A stretch of DNA of 64,000 nt, from the NCBI RefSeq assembly GCF_005484805.1, contig NZ_CP039433.1:1-64000 (forward strand). The letters run 5' to 3'. The stretch comes from Rhodococcus sp. SGAir0479 (GTDB lineage Bacteria; Actinomycetota; Actinomycetes; Mycobacteriales; Mycobacteriaceae). The position numbers and the translations under genes were made by a program. Position 1 is the stretch's first letter. Every line of letters starts with the position of its first letter. The notes under the pieces are model-generated. The model was not told where the DNA came from and did not search any database. It was given only the letters and a program-made list of their open reading frames with translations. Of the stretch, positions 17,755 through 26,793 are shown one piece after another.

Positions 17755-18561
17755 TCAGATCGGGAGTACGACCGCGGTGACGAACTCATCGCGCACCCAA
17801 CCGACGAACAGGTCCCAGACGCCGGTCAGCAGGGCTGCACCGACCAGGATCAGCATCACACCGCCGAAGATCTGTATCTTGCGGGCGTGTCGACGTAGCC
17901 ACCCGACTCCTCGCAGCGCCTTCGCGGAACCGAACCCCAGAAGGATGAACGGAGCTCCGAGACCGATGCAGTACGCAACGATCAGCACGACTCCGCGTGC
18001 GGCGGTCGCGCCTTCAGTGCCTGCGGCCACCGACATGACACCGGCCAAGGTGGGGCCCAAGCACGGCGTCCAGCCGAGCCCGAATACGCCGCCGAGCACG
18101 GGAGCTCCAGCGAGTGAGGTGATGCGCCTGGGGGTAAACCGGGCCTCTCTCTGCAACGCGGGTATGAATCCGACGAAGACCAAACCCATGACGATGGTGA
18201 CCACTCCGCCGAGCCTTTGCAGTAAGTCCTGGTTGAGGCGGACGGCGCCGATCACGCCGAAAACCGAGGCCGTAGCGAGCACGAACACCACAGTGAATCC
18301 CGCCACGAAAAGCCCGGCGGCACCAGCGACCTTCCAGCGATCGCCGCGAGCCGGCGCACTGCGGTCGTCGAGAATGGCCGTGGCATCGGCGCCAGAGACG
18401 CCCGCCAGGTAGGACAAGTAGCCGGGCACTAGCGGAACCACACACGGCGAGGCGAATGATACGAGTCCGGCCAGTGCGCACGCTAGGACCGCCAAGAGCA
18501 ACGGACCTGTGGCAGCAGCATTCTGAAAACTCTCACCGACGCCCTGGGCGATGACGATCAC
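17755..18561 (-). CDS. ccdA: Thiol-disulfide transporter CcdA
   Basis: Membrane protein that passes electrons from cytosolic thioredoxin to exported thiol proteins such as TlpA/ResA. 268 residues, six predicted helices. The two redox cysteines sit in the family motifs [14 protein letters not shown] and [12 protein letters not shown]. It overlaps the TlpA-like gene by 4 bp, so the two are translated together. Required for keeping apocytochrome c thiols reduced, matching ResB-CcsA at 3.5 kb. Confidence 0.93.
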   Translation of the reverse strand: MIVIAQGVGESFQNAAATGPLLLAVLACALAGLVSFASPCVVPLVPGYLSYLAGVSGADATAILDDRSAPARGDRWKVAGAAGLFVAGFTVVFVLATASVFGVIGAVRLNQDLLQRLGGVVTIVMGLVFVGFIPALQREARFTPRRITSLAGAPVLGGVFGLGWTPCLGPTLAGVMSVAAGTEGATAARGVVLIVAYCIGLGAPFILLGFGSAKALRGVGWLRRHARKIQIFGGVMLILVGAALLTGVWDLFVGWVRDEFVTAVVLPI

Positions 18562-19193
18562 TTCTCGGCCGCCACACGTTCGATAACCGGCTGGATGTCC
18601 TCCGTGAGAATTGCACGTAGGAACACCGCCGCCACGCGATGTTGGCGATCGAGCACGAGGGTCGAGGGGACGACGCTGGTCGGGTACTTCCCTCCCAGCG
18701 CTAGCAGGCTCCGCATCGGCGGGTCGTAGATCGAAGGGTAGGAAACATCGTTGTCGACGACGAAGTCTTGCGCTTTGTCCCGCTGCGGATCGCGCACGTT
18801 GATGCCGAGAAACTGCACACCCAGACTCCGGGTTGCCCCGAAAGCTCGCTCGAGGTCATCTGTCTCGGTCCGGCATGGAGCGCACCACTGCCCCCACAAA
18901 TTGACGACCACGACCTGACCGGCGTAGTCCGACAGGGCGAGGGGTTGGTCGGTCATCAAATCCGGGCCGGCCAGCACACCGACCGTGCCCCGACTCTCCG
19001 GGGGATCATAGTAGATATCGACCTGGCCACCGGGGGCAACGAAATCAAAGCTGCCCCCCTGGGCGACTGCGTCCGACCCTGACGCGCATCCGGAAGCGCC
19101 GACCACCAGCAGAGCCGCCGCGATCGCCTTCGCCGACCGGATCCACAAGCGGCGACGGGGGCGTAAAGACCCGTGCAGGGTTCGGTCTCGCAT
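18558..19193 (-). CDS. TlpA/ResA-like thioredoxin lipoprotein
   Basis: Exported thioredoxin-fold reductase, 211 residues. The signal peptide has a lipobox (VVGASGC), so it is anchored in the membrane outside. The active site is WCAPC within [16 protein letters not shown], and the cis-Pro segment [10 protein letters not shown] follows. It would receive electrons from CcdA and reduce CxxCH cysteines for haem attachment. Operator 8 lies 54 bp upstream. Confidence 0.92.
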   Translation of the reverse strand: MRDRTLHGSLRPRRRLWIRSAKAIAAALLVVGASGCASGSDAVAQGGSFDFVAPGGQVDIYYDPPESRGTVGVLAGPDLMTDQPLALSDYAGQVVVVNLWGQWCAPCRTETDDLERAFGATRSLGVQFLGINVRDPQRDKAQDFVVDNDVSYPSIYDPPMRSLLALGGKYPTSVVPSTLVLDRQHRVAAVFLRAILTEDIQPVIERVAAEK

Positions 19194-19246
19194 ATCAGCC
19201 CTTCAGGAAAGCCACGTCAGAGTCACGCCGGAAGCGTCCGTTAAAT

Positions 19247-19261
19247 ACTACATGCGATAGT
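19247..19261. promoter_or_regulatory. ACTA-N7-TAGT operator 8 (tlpA-ccdA)
   Basis: ACTACATGCGATAGT, followed by AGTTA. Serves the tlpA-ccdA operon on the minus strand; it could also face the small plus-strand frame at 19409. Confidence 0.75.
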
Positions 19262-19408
19262 AGTTACCGCTGAGGGGGTGCTGACAAGCTGCGCCTGAAG
19301 AGGTTGTCGCGCTTAGCATTTCGCGGCAAGGGCGCATGAGATCGACACGATCTCGTTCGATGGGGCGTCGAAAGGGGTTACGATGACCGAAGGCTCGGGA
19401 GGTTGGCT

Positions 19409-19507
19409 ATGCCAGAGGAACTGATCGAGATTGGCCGGGAACTGCTCCACCACCTCGAGGAGGTTGGAGAGTCGTTGACCGAACTGCTTCAAGTACTGTT
19501 CAGCTGA
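19409..19507 (+). CDS. Possible 32-residue amphipathic peptide
   Basis: ATG at 19409 with GGGAGG 6 bases before it opens MPEELIEIGRELLHHLEEVG and continues as an amphipathic, Leu/Glu-rich helix to TGA. Convergent with the CDF gene. The good ribosome site and clean helix periodicity argue for a real peptide; the small size and lack of any family argue for caution. Confidence 0.35.
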   Translation: MPEELIEIGRELLHHLEEVGESLTELLQVLFS

Positions 19508-19530
19508 TCCAGTCTCGGGGCGAGCAGCCG

Positions 19531-20460
19531 CTACCAGGACGTTTCCTGGCACTTTCCGGGACCCTGCGCGGGCTCGACCTGCAGTGTGGCGTGGGTAAGT
19601 TCGAACTTGTCTGCGAGCATCGACTGGGCGGCGGCAAGGATGGCGACAGGGTCGGCATCGGCGTCGATCGTCAGGTGGGCCGTCGCCACCTCCATGCCAC
19701 TGGTCAGCGTCCAGACGTGTAGATCGTGCGCATCCTTCACGCCAGGAAGAGTCTTCAGTTCGCGCACAACCTCGGAGACATCGAGACCTGCCGGCGCGTG
19801 CTGCAATAGGATTCGAAGTGCATGTCGACCGAGGTTGAACGCGCGCGGAAGAACAAACAGACCGATCGCTACGCCAATGATCGGGTCGGCGTATCGCCAA
19901 CCGAACAGCACTGTGACCAAGCCGCTCACGAGCACACCAATGGACCCCAGCATGTCCGCCATGACCTCGAGATATGCGCCACGCACATTGAGGCTCTCCT
20001 CGGCTCCGCTGCGGAGAAGGAGGAAGGCGGCGACATTCATCGCCAATCCGATGATGGCGACGATGGTGACCGGCATTCCCGGGACTTCCGGCGGGTCCGA
20101 CAGCCTCTCGACCGCCTCATAGAGAATCCAACCCGCGACTGCGAACAGCAGGATGGCATTGAACAGCGCCGCGAAGACCTCGGCCCGGTACATGCCGAAA
20201 GTGCGGTCCGGGCGAGACCGACTCTTCTGTGCAAGGGTGATGGCGACGACCGCCATCAGAATTCCGAAGACATCCGTGAAGACATGGGCGGAGTCGGAGA
20301 GCAATGCCAATGAAGACGTTGACAAACCCACGCTGACCTGCACAACGAAAGTCGTCATTCCCAGAGCGACGGCAATCCACAGTCGTCGCAGATGCTTCCC
20401 TGACGCACTGGCGGGCCCGCCGGCGGCAGAGGCATGCCCGTGTCCGTGCCCCTCGCCCAT
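19531..20460 (-). CDS. czcD: Cation diffusion facilitator, CzcD/ZitB-like exporter
   Basis: Metal/proton antiporter of about 309 residues. The His-rich N-terminus GEGHGHGHASA, the metal-site helices with SDSAHVFTDVFG and EVMADMLGSIGVL (Asp/His pairs), and the C-terminal cytosolic domain with DLHVWTLTSG are standard for Zn/Co/Cd CDF proteins. ATG 20460 is chosen for the GGGGAG 6 bases upstream. It is divergent from blaI across operator 9, so the same repressor may control it. A zinc or cadmium role is from the family; the regulon link is inference. Confidence 0.9.
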   Translation of the reverse strand: MGEGHGHGHASAAGGPASASGKHLRRLWIAVALGMTTFVVQVSVGLSTSSLALLSDSAHVFTDVFGILMAVVAITLAQKSRSRPDRTFGMYRAEVFAALFNAILLFAVAGWILYEAVERLSDPPEVPGMPVTIVAIIGLAMNVAAFLLLRSGAEESLNVRGAYLEVMADMLGSIGVLVSGLVTVLFGWRYADPIIGVAIGLFVLPRAFNLGRHALRILLQHAPAGLDVSEVVRELKTLPGVKDAHDLHVWTLTSGMEVATAHLTIDADADPVAILAAAQSMLADKFELTHATLQVEPAQGPGKCQETSW

Positions 20461-20497
20461 GGCATCTCCCCTCAGTGCAGCAATCCCCATCACCGTA

Positions 20498-20520
20498 TTG
20501 CGATATGCGCATGTATGCAA
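20498..20520. promoter_or_regulatory. Imperfect palindrome in front of the CDF gene
   Basis: TTGC and GCAA flank an ATGCGCAT core, 38-60 bp upstream of the CDF start. It resembles an ArsR/SmtB-type operator in outline only; it might give this gene a second, metal-responsive control. Confidence 0.3.
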
Positions 20521-20552
20521 CCAGCGGAGGTGCCGGGGATGTGCAAATCGCA

Positions 20553-20567
20553 ACTATGACGAATAGT
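20553..20567. promoter_or_regulatory. ACTA-N7-TAGT operator 9 (blaI-M56 and czcD)
   Basis: ACTATGACGAATAGT between the divergent CDF and repressor genes; expected to give autoregulation of the BlaI-type repressor. Confidence 0.78.
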
Positions 20568-20684
20568 ATTTACAGAGGGTGGTCCGGCATCTTTCGCCAC
20601 CACGCGCGCCCGGGGCGCGTCGGCCGGTTCGCCACCCGACGAACGGCAGCGCCGGAACAAGACCGGCGGAGGGACAGGAGGATC

Positions 20685-21041
20685 ATGAAGGGACTGGGGG
20701 GCCTCGAGGCTGAGGTGATGGACATTCTATGGGCCTCGCCCGATCCGATGTCAGTGCATGACCTGGTCACCGTCTTCAGTGAGCGCAGGGAACTGGCGTA
20801 CACCACCGTCCTGACCGTAGTTACCCATCTCCACGAGAAGGGGTGGGTGGAGCGCGACAAGCGCAGCCGGGCCTACTTCTACTCTCCCAAGCAGTCACGC
20901 GAAGAGGCGACCTCGCAGGCGCTGCGAGAGTTGCTCGACGCCAGTAGCGACTCTGCGGCCGTGTTGCTCCACTTCGCGCGGACGGTGTCCGAGACGGAAC
21001 ACGCTGCGCTGCGTAGAGGGCTTCGGAAGAGTCGACGGTGA
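20685..21041 (+). CDS. BlaI/MecI/CopY-family repressor
   Basis: 118-residue winged-helix repressor. It opens with GLGGLEAEVMDILWASPDP, the family signature, then the recognition helix region LAYTTVLTVVTHLHEKGWVER. A helical C-terminal dimerisation part carries no Cys-rich CopY metal hook, so a BlaI-like proteolytic switch fits better than direct copper sensing. ATG 20685 has AGGAGGA 2-8 bases upstream. Its stop overlaps the GTG of the M56 peptidase. Family members bind short inverted repeats of TACA/TGTA or ACTA/TAGT type; the ten boxes here are the obvious targets (inference). Confidence 0.92.
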   Translation: MKGLGGLEAEVMDILWASPDPMSVHDLVTVFSERRELAYTTVLTVVTHLHEKGWVERDKRSRAYFYSPKQSREEATSQALRELLDASSDSAAVLLHFARTVSETEHAALRRGLRKSRR

Positions 21042-21985
21042 CGCTCGCGAGCATCCTGTTGGTTAGCGCCATTCTGGTGGCGTTGCTGGCCCCGTCAGCA
21101 CTCGAACGGATGCCGCTGTCGGACATCCGGCCGGGGGTCGCGCTGGCATCGTGGCTTTCCGCACTGGCCGGTGCGCTGTTCTTCGCCGCTTCGGCTGCGG
21201 TGATCTTGATTTGGCCGGAGCATGCGCCAGCCGAGGGGGTCGCTGATGCCCTGATGCGTTGCCTTGCGACGATTCAGCACAACGCTCAGTCATGGGTGGG
21301 CCAGGCGCTAGCTCTGGCCGCCGGCGCGCTGGCAGTGGTGTTTGCCGTTCGCATCGCCGTCTACGCCAGGAAGCAGTCCGCAACTCGCTCACGGGTACAC
21401 GACCTCCATCGGGATGTCGTCTCGATCGTTGCTCGCAGAGACCAAAGCTGCGGCGACGTCATGTGGCTCGACCACCCTTTGCCCATGGCCTATTCGGTTT
21501 CCGGAAAACCGGGTTTCGTCGTTGCCACCGAAGGGCTGTCCTCGAGCTTGAGTAGCGCCGAGCGAGAGGCGGTTCTGGAACATGAGCGCGCACATCTGCG
21601 CGGCCACCACCACCGGATCGTCAATGGTATCGAAGTTCTCGCCCGAGTCTTGCCTTTCGTTCCGCTTTTCGCGCGGGCGCCGAAGGCCGTCAGAACGATC
21701 ATCGAAATCGCCGCAGACCATCATGCGGCCCGAGCAACCAGTGCCACCGCGGTCAGCTCGGCCCTGACTGCTGTGACGGATGCCGCACTACCCCGACCGG
21801 CGGGGACGCTGGGGCTCGGTGACGACATAGAGCTTCGGCTCTGGAGCTTGCGGTCGGTTGCGCCCGCAAGCCACTCGCGCCTCGCCTGTTGCGCGGCGGC
21901 CTTGGGGACGGTGGCGCTGCCGGCGCTGGTCTCCCCGGTCATCGTGCTGGCAGCATCGTTCGTGACTTGCATCGCACTCCTGTAG
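21038..21985 (+). CDS. M56-family membrane metallopeptidase (BlaR1-like, no sensor domain)
   Basis: A 315-residue polytopic protease with the zinc motif HERAH (within AVLEHERAHLRGHHHR) and the downstream EIAADHHAARA helix. It matches the peptidase half of BlaR1/MecR1 but ends shortly after its last helices: there is no penicillin-binding sensor domain. The usual job is to cleave or trigger cleavage of the partner repressor on a signal. GTG 21038 overlaps the blaI stop by 4 bp. The signal is unknown; a beta-lactam cue is unlikely without the sensor. Mycobacterium Rv1845c-Rv1846c is the closest known arrangement. Confidence 0.88.
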   Translation: MTLASILLVSAILVALLAPSALERMPLSDIRPGVALASWLSALAGALFFAASAAVILIWPEHAPAEGVADALMRCLATIQHNAQSWVGQALALAAGALAVVFAVRIAVYARKQSATRSRVHDLHRDVVSIVARRDQSCGDVMWLDHPLPMAYSVSGKPGFVVATEGLSSSLSSAEREAVLEHERAHLRGHHHRIVNGIEVLARVLPFVPLFARAPKAVRTIIEIAADHHAARATSATAVSSALTAVTDAALPRPAGTLGLGDDIELRLWSLRSVAPASHSRLACCAAALGTVALPALVSPVIVLAASFVTCIALL

Positions 21986-22005
21986 GCGAGGCCCACCCCT
22001 TAAAA

Positions 22006-22020
22006 ACTATGTGTCGTAGT
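22006..22020. promoter_or_regulatory. ACTA-N7-TAGT operator 10 (ctaD operon)
   Basis: ACTATGTGTCGTAGT followed by AGTT, 51 bp before the ctaD ATG. I found no further copies of the box through the rest of the window. Confidence 0.78.
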
Positions 22021-22070
22021 AGTTGAGCTACGCTGTCGATATCGCTGTACTCGACAGGAATGGGCAACAC

Positions 22071-23846
22071 ATGACCACTCTCGCGCCCTCGCCCGCGCCG
22101 GTAGCCGAACGCCCCAGCCCGCCGCGCCGGGCCCAGAAGGGGTCGCTCGTCTACAAGGTGATCACGACCACCGATCCGAAGTTGATCGGAATCATGTATC
22201 TGGTCACCTCGTTCGCGTTCTTTCTGATCGGTGGCCTCATGGCGCTGCTTCTGCGGACCGAGCTCGCGGTACCAGGGATGCAGTTCTTGTCGAACGAGCA
22301 GTACAACCAGCTCTTCACGATGCACGGCACGATCATGCTGCTGCTGTACGCGACTCCGGTCGTCTTCGGGTTTGCCAACTACCTCGTGCCACTTCAAATA
22401 GGTGCACCCGACGTTGCGTTCCCGCGGCTCAACGCCTTCAGCTACTGGCTGTATCTGCTCGGGGCGATCATCACGACCTCTGGCTTCATCACCCCAGGTG
22501 GTGCTGCCGACTTCGGCTGGACCGCGTATACACCGCTCAGTTCGGCAGTCAGCACCCCCGGAGTCGGAGCCGACCTGTGGATCGTCGGTTTGCTGGTCTC
22601 GGGGTTGGGCACGATCTTGGGTGCGGTGAACCTGATCACCACCATCGTCTGTTTGCGAGCGCCGGGTATGACCATGTTCCGGATGTCGGTGTTCACTTGG
22701 AACATCCTGGTCACTTCGGTCCTGATCTTGATCGCCTTCCCGCTCCTGACTGCTGCGTTGCTCGGGCTGCTCGTCGATCGACAACTCGGGGGTCATATCT
22801 TCGACCCCGCCACTGGCGGAGTGATGTTGTGGCAGCACTTGTTCTGGTTCTTCGGTCATCCCGAGGTGTACATCATCGCGCTGCCGTTCTTCGGCATCGT
22901 CTCGGAGATCTTCCCGGTCTTCTCGCGTAAGCCGATCTTCGGTTACAAGGGATTGATCTACGCCACCCTCGGTATTGCGGCTCTGTCGATCGCCGTGTGG
23001 GCACACCACATGTACGCCACAGGCGCGGTGCTGCTGCCGTTCTTCTCGTTCATGACGTTCCTCATCGCCGTGCCCACCGGCGTGAAGATCTTCAACTGGA
23101 TCGGCACGATGTGGAAGGGCCACCTGACCTTCGAGTCACCGATGCTGTTCTCCATCGGCTTCCTCGTGACGTTCCTCTTCGGTGGCCTGTCGGGCGTGCT
23201 GCTCGCAAGCCCACCGATCGACTTCCAGGTCACCGACTCGTACTTCGTGGTTGCGCACTTCCACTACGTGGTTTTCGGAACTGTCGTGTTTGCCACCTAC
23301 GCGGGCATCTACTTCTGGTTCCCCAAGATGACCGGCCGCTTCCTCGACGAACGCCTTGCTAAGTGGCACTTCTGGCTCACCTTCATAGGCTTCCACATGA
23401 CGTTCCTCGTGCAGCATTGGCTCGGCGCGAACGGGATGCCCCGGCGGTACGCCGACTACCTGCCTACTGATGGGTTCACCACACTCAACTCGATTTCCAC
23501 CATCGGCTCGTTCATCCTGGGTGCTTCGACACTGCCCTTCCTATGGAACGTCTTCAAGAGTTACCGCTACGGCACGGTCATCGCGGTCGACGACCCGTGG
23601 GGCTACGGCAACTCGCTCGAATGGGCGACCAGTTCTCCCCCGCCGCGACACAACTTCACCGAACTCCCTCGGATCCGGTCCGAGCGCCCTGCCTTCGAGC
23701 TGCACTACCCCCACATGGCCGAGCGCATCCGCTCCGAGATGCATGTCGGCGGGTTCCACCGGGACGCTCTCGCTGCGCCCGACGGCCGGCCCGAGGAACT
23801 CGACGGCGGTGACAGTGCAGCGGGGCCGGCCACCCGATCTCGCTAG
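22071..23846 (+). CDS. ctaD: Cytochrome c oxidase subunit I (CtaD)
   Basis: Catalytic aa3-type subunit, 591 residues, 12 helices. Low-spin haem ligand region [14 protein letters not shown]; CuB ligands in FGHPEVY (with the His-Tyr pair and the glutamate of type A1 oxidases), AHHMYATG and VVAHFHYV; D-channel entrance [10 protein letters not shown]. The C-terminal tail [15 protein letters not shown] is typical of actinobacteria. The ATG giving MTTLAPSP is chosen over an upstream in-frame start. It is the first gene of a run to CtaG, DsbA and VKOR. Subunits II (ctaC) and III (ctaE) are absent from the window, so it must pair with chromosomal subunits or lie apart from them. Confidence 0.95.
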   Translation: MTTLAPSPAPVAERPSPPRRAQKGSLVYKVITTTDPKLIGIMYLVTSFAFFLIGGLMALLLRTELAVPGMQFLSNEQYNQLFTMHGTIMLLLYATPVVFGFANYLVPLQIGAPDVAFPRLNAFSYWLYLLGAIITTSGFITPGGAADFGWTAYTPLSSAVSTPGVGADLWIVGLLVSGLGTILGAVNLITTIVCLRAPGMTMFRMSVFTWNILVTSVLILIAFPLLTAALLGLLVDRQLGGHIFDPATGGVMLWQHLFWFFGHPEVYIIALPFFGIVSEIFPVFSRKPIFGYKGLIYATLGIAALSIAVWAHHMYATGAVLLPFFSFMTFLIAVPTGVKIFNWIGTMWKGHLTFESPMLFSIGFLVTFLFGGLSGVLLASPPIDFQVTDSYFVVAHFHYVVFGTVVFATYAGIYFWFPKMTGRFLDERLAKWHFWLTFIGFHMTFLVQHWLGANGMPRRYADYLPTDGFTTLNSISTIGSFILGASTLPFLWNVFKSYRYGTVIAVDDPWGYGNSLEWATSSPPPRHNFTELPRIRSERPAFELHYPHMAERIRSEMHVGGFHRDALAAPDGRPEELDGGDSAAGPATRSR

Positions 23847-23894
23847 GAGCACTGCACCGCCCACCACGACCAGTACCCGATCGAAAGAGACGTA

Positions 23895-24431
23895 GTGTCC
23901 ACCAACGCGACACCTATTCTCGCGGTTCCGATGACCGACGAGTCGATGGCGACCTTGACCGACTGGCTTCTTCGAAGCTTGATTCCGACAGTTCTCGACG
24001 CGACCGACTTGGCTCGATCTGCAGACCAGCTGTGCCAGCTCGCCCCTATCTCGCCCAGGCGTCTTTCCCGGCCAAGATCCCTGCGCAGACACGAGGACCT
24101 GGTCGGACGGGTCATCTCGACGGTCGAGATGCGTCTGCAGCAGGCGTCGGGTTCCGGTCGCTCTGACACGGCGGCAGATGTGCATCCCCTTCCGGATGAC
24201 GTTCTCAACCTCGCGGCCGAGATCGGCGGAATGGTCGCCGACCGCGGGAGCTCGATCGGCGCGTTGGCGAACCGGCTGTTGATCCTGAGCGTGATCCTTG
24301 CGGGCACGAACTGCAGCACCCGAACCACGAGCGAACTGCGGACGCGGGTGGACGAATCCTACTGTTCGGTTCTCTCACACCTATGGCAGAACGGGTTCGG
24401 AGTCGAACTGCGAATGAAGGAGAAAGGGTGA
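23895..24431 (+). CDS. Hypothetical protein in the ctaD operon
   Basis: A 178-residue protein from a GTG start, without signal peptide. It is mostly helical (WLLRSLIPTVLDATDLARSA, RHEDLVGRVISTVEMRLQQA) with one moderately hydrophobic stretch, SSIGALANRLLILSVILAG. I recognise no family. Its stop overlaps the next gene's GTG by 4 bp, so it belongs to the operon. A regulator-like or assembly role would be a guess. Confidence 0.7.
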   Translation: MSTNATPILAVPMTDESMATLTDWLLRSLIPTVLDATDLARSADQLCQLAPISPRRLSRPRSLRRHEDLVGRVISTVEMRLQQASGSGRSDTAADVHPLPDDVLNLAAEIGGMVADRGSSIGALANRLLILSVILAGTNCSTRTTSELRTRVDESYCSVLSHLWQNGFGVELRMKEKG

Positions 24432-24736
24432 ACCGCGACGCCTCGCCTCCCCCGACGCGAGCACGGCTCGCCGGTATGGCCGGCGGCTATGCACTCGCAC
24501 GCCTCCTGCTGGTGGCCACACTCACCGGACTCATCGCCGCCGGGGCGAAACTGCTGGACCGCGACGTCGACTTCTTCACAGTGGCAGCGTTCTCCGTACT
24601 GATCTCGATGCCACTGTCATATGCGGTATTCGGTCGACTCCGTAAGAAGGTCAACTCCAGGATCATTGCCTTCGAGGCCGATCCATCCAGGAGAGCGCCT
24701 GTCGTCGGTCCCAGCACCGAGAAGGGAGACAGTTGA
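24428..24736 (+). CDS. DUF4229 membrane protein
   Basis: 102 residues, two transmembrane segments (LARLLLVATLTGLIAAGAKL and FFTVAAFSVLISMPLSYAVF) and a basic cytosolic segment FGRLRKKVNSRI, matching actinobacterial DUF4229. The GTG overlaps the previous stop by 4 bp. In Mycobacteriales DUF4229 genes are often near cytochrome or menaquinone genes; function unknown. Confidence 0.7.
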   Translation: MNRDASPPPTRARLAGMAGGYALARLLLVATLTGLIAAGAKLLDRDVDFFTVAAFSVLISMPLSYAVFGRLRKKVNSRIIAFEADPSRRAPVVGPSTEKGDS

Positions 24737-25398
24737 TGGTGGAACAGGGTGCCACGGACAACGAACCGGACAGCGGCGGAACCGAACCGGAAGCTGGCCG
24801 AGCTGAACCACCGGCGACAGACCACGATGCCCGCGCGGCGATCGATGCGGCGGCCGCCACCGAACGTCGGGCAGCATCCGAGATCAGCCCCGGCGCACGG
24901 GCCATGGTCGTCGCCGCTGCCGTCCTCGTTCTGGTGCTGTCTCTAGCCCTCCCTCACGCGGGCTCCGCGAACGGCTGGGAGGTGTTGGCCGGTTCTGCCG
25001 ACGCAACCACAGAGTCGATAGCACTGCCTTCACGCATCTTCACGATTCTCGCGGCGGCCTTCGGCGTGGTGATGTCGATGTTGGCGCTCGTGACTCGACG
25101 TTGGGTGATTGCGTGGGTAGCCCTTGCGGGGTGCGCTCTATCGAGCATCTTCGGAATGTTGGCAATTTGGTCCCGGCAAACCCTCACACCCGATTCGACC
25201 GCAGCCGGAGTCGGCCCGGGCCTGGTACTCGGATGGGTGAGCGCCATCTTCTTGACCTTCCACTGGTTACGAGTCGTGTGGAGTCGAACGATCGCGCAAA
25301 TGGACGCCGAGCATGAGCGTCGACGACTGGCAGGGGAAGCAGAGGAATCAGGCGAAGACCTCACGCGACTTGGGGCGTTCCGGCCCCGACTGAAATGA
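24736..25398 (+). CDS. Four-helix membrane protein of unknown function
   Basis: 220 residues, beginning with an acidic, Ala/Glu-rich cytosolic tail of about 50 residues, then four helices (MVVAAAVLVLVLSLALPHAG, IFTILAAAFGVVMSMLALV, WVIAWVALAGCALSSIFGML, LVLGWVSAIFLTFHWLRVVW) and a charged C-terminus. The ATG overlaps the preceding stop by one base (TGATG). Looks like the actinobacterial membrane proteins encoded beside ctaG. No catalytic motif. Confidence 0.75.
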   Translation: MVEQGATDNEPDSGGTEPEAGRAEPPATDHDARAAIDAAAATERRAASEISPGARAMVVAAAVLVLVLSLALPHAGSANGWEVLAGSADATTESIALPSRIFTILAAAFGVVMSMLALVTRRWVIAWVALAGCALSSIFGMLAIWSRQTLTPDSTAAGVGPGLVLGWVSAIFLTFHWLRVVWSRTIAQMDAEHERRRLAGEAEESGEDLTRLGAFRPRLK

Positions 25399-25588
25399 AG
25401 CGAATATCCCCACAGAGCCCAGTTCGAGCTCCTGATGGCCTGGGTGGGGGAAGGACAAGCAAGCCGTACAGGAAGCCCGTATTGGAGCAACAGGCCGATA
25501 TCCCGCCGTATCGGCCGCTGCAAAGTCGTGCGATCTGCCAGGCCATTGCCGACGAGACTGAGTCGCCCGCATGGGCGGCGTCCCGCTC

Positions 25589-26559
25589 ATGACGGCCGTG
25601 AGTGGCGAAGTGAGGGTTCACGCGTTCGATGTGGTGGACCTCCCGCAGGATCCCCCTCGCTGGGCAATCTTCTGGCGTGGGCTCCCCAGCCCATCCCAGT
25701 GCTCCCGGTCGTCGGTGTGGTGCTCGCTGTCTGGTACTGCTGGGCTGTGCACCGGATGCGAGCCAGAGGCCGAACCTGGCCGTGGTCGCGCACTGCAAGC
25801 TTCTTGGCCGGCTGTCTTCTGTTGGTGTCCGTGACGGGACTGGGTGTCGAGGGTTACGGGTACCGTTTGTTCAGCGTGTGGATGTTTCAACACCTGACAC
25901 TGTCGATGGCGATCCCACCGATGCTGGTTCTCGGTGCACCCGGGACGTTGCTTCTACGCACGACGCCTCATCACGGCCTCGGGCGACCGATCCTTACAGC
26001 GGCTGTCGTCGGACTGCGAAGCCGCTCCGCCCGGATTCTGCTGAGCCCCGGTGTGACGATTCCACTGTTCTTGTTCAGCTACTACGGCATCTACCTCTCG
26101 CCGGTCTTCGACACGGTCGCGGAAACGTGGATCGGCCACACCGGGCTCGAAGTGTTCTTTCTGGTCACCGGAGTTCTCTTCATCCTCCCTGTGCTCTCCC
26201 TCGATCCACTTCCGGTCAAGCAGAGCAGCCTGGGCAAGTTCTTCGATCTGTTCCTCGAGATGCCTCTGCATGTGTTCTTCGGAGTCATCCTCATGATGGC
26301 GACGACCCCACTGCTGTCGACGTTTGCCACACTGCCAGCTGCATGGGGCATCGACCCCATGCAGGACCAGCAATGGGCAGGGGCGCTTGCATGGTCATAC
26401 GGCGAGCCGGTCGCACTCGTGGTCGTCGTCGTTTTCGCGATCCGATGGAACCGCGACGAGAACCGGGTAGCACGGATCCGTGAAAAACAGGCCGAGCGCG
26501 ATGGCAACAGAGAACTCGACGCATACAACGCGTATCTGCAATCACTGCCCAAACGCTGA
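25589..26559 (+). CDS. ctaG: Cytochrome oxidase assembly factor CtaG (Caa3 type), possible 5' frameshift
   Basis: Polytopic CtaG_Caa3 protein: VWMFQHLTLSMAIPPMLVLG, LFSYYGIYLSPVFD and EMPLHVFFGVILMMATTPLL are family segments, sharing the fold of the C-terminal half of the protein at 12151. The coding frame is clear from about 25658 (SLGNLLAWAPQPIPVLP) but has no ATG or GTG until inside the first helix. A plausible N-terminus, MTAVSGEVRVHAFDVVDLPQ, lies one frame away from 25589 and would join if the C5 run at 25652-25656 were C6. Either the base is lost (mutation or sequence error) or an unusual start is used. Expected to help insert copper into CtaD. Confidence 0.8.
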
Positions 26560-26616
26560 CCTTTTCAGCCGCCCGTCCCACACACACGCCGTACAGAGAG
26601 GCAGAGATCTACTCCC

Positions 26617-26793
26617 ATGATCACCAGAACCGTTCAGATGCAGAACGTTCGCCACGCAACCGCACCTTTGCCCTGCACCAAATCGCTCGCGAACGCTGAA
26701 TGTGACACGAAGCGCGGTGCGCACGGAGAAGCCGATCCACTTCGTCTCACGCCCGCACCCGCCAATCGCACGGCAGGGGTTGTCGTTCGATGA
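26617..26793 (+). CDS. Possible 58-residue protein overlapping dsbA
   Basis: ATG 26617 opens MITRTVQMQNVRHATAPLPC and runs to a TGA that overlaps the dsbA ATG as ATGA. The coupling-style overlap is the best evidence. Two cysteines; no signal peptide; no family recognised. Confidence 0.4.
   Translation: MITRTVQMQNVRHATAPLPCTKSLANAECDTKRGAHGEADPLRLTPAPANRTAGVVVR

Noticed and set aside
20685-21041. The repressor as a CopY copper sensor
   Set aside because: There is no C-terminal CxCx4CxC metal hook, and it is coupled to an M56 peptidase as BlaI-type repressors are.
21939-23123. A 394-codon minus-strand frame opposite ctaD
   Set aside because: Shadow of ctaD, very charged and without recognisable domains.
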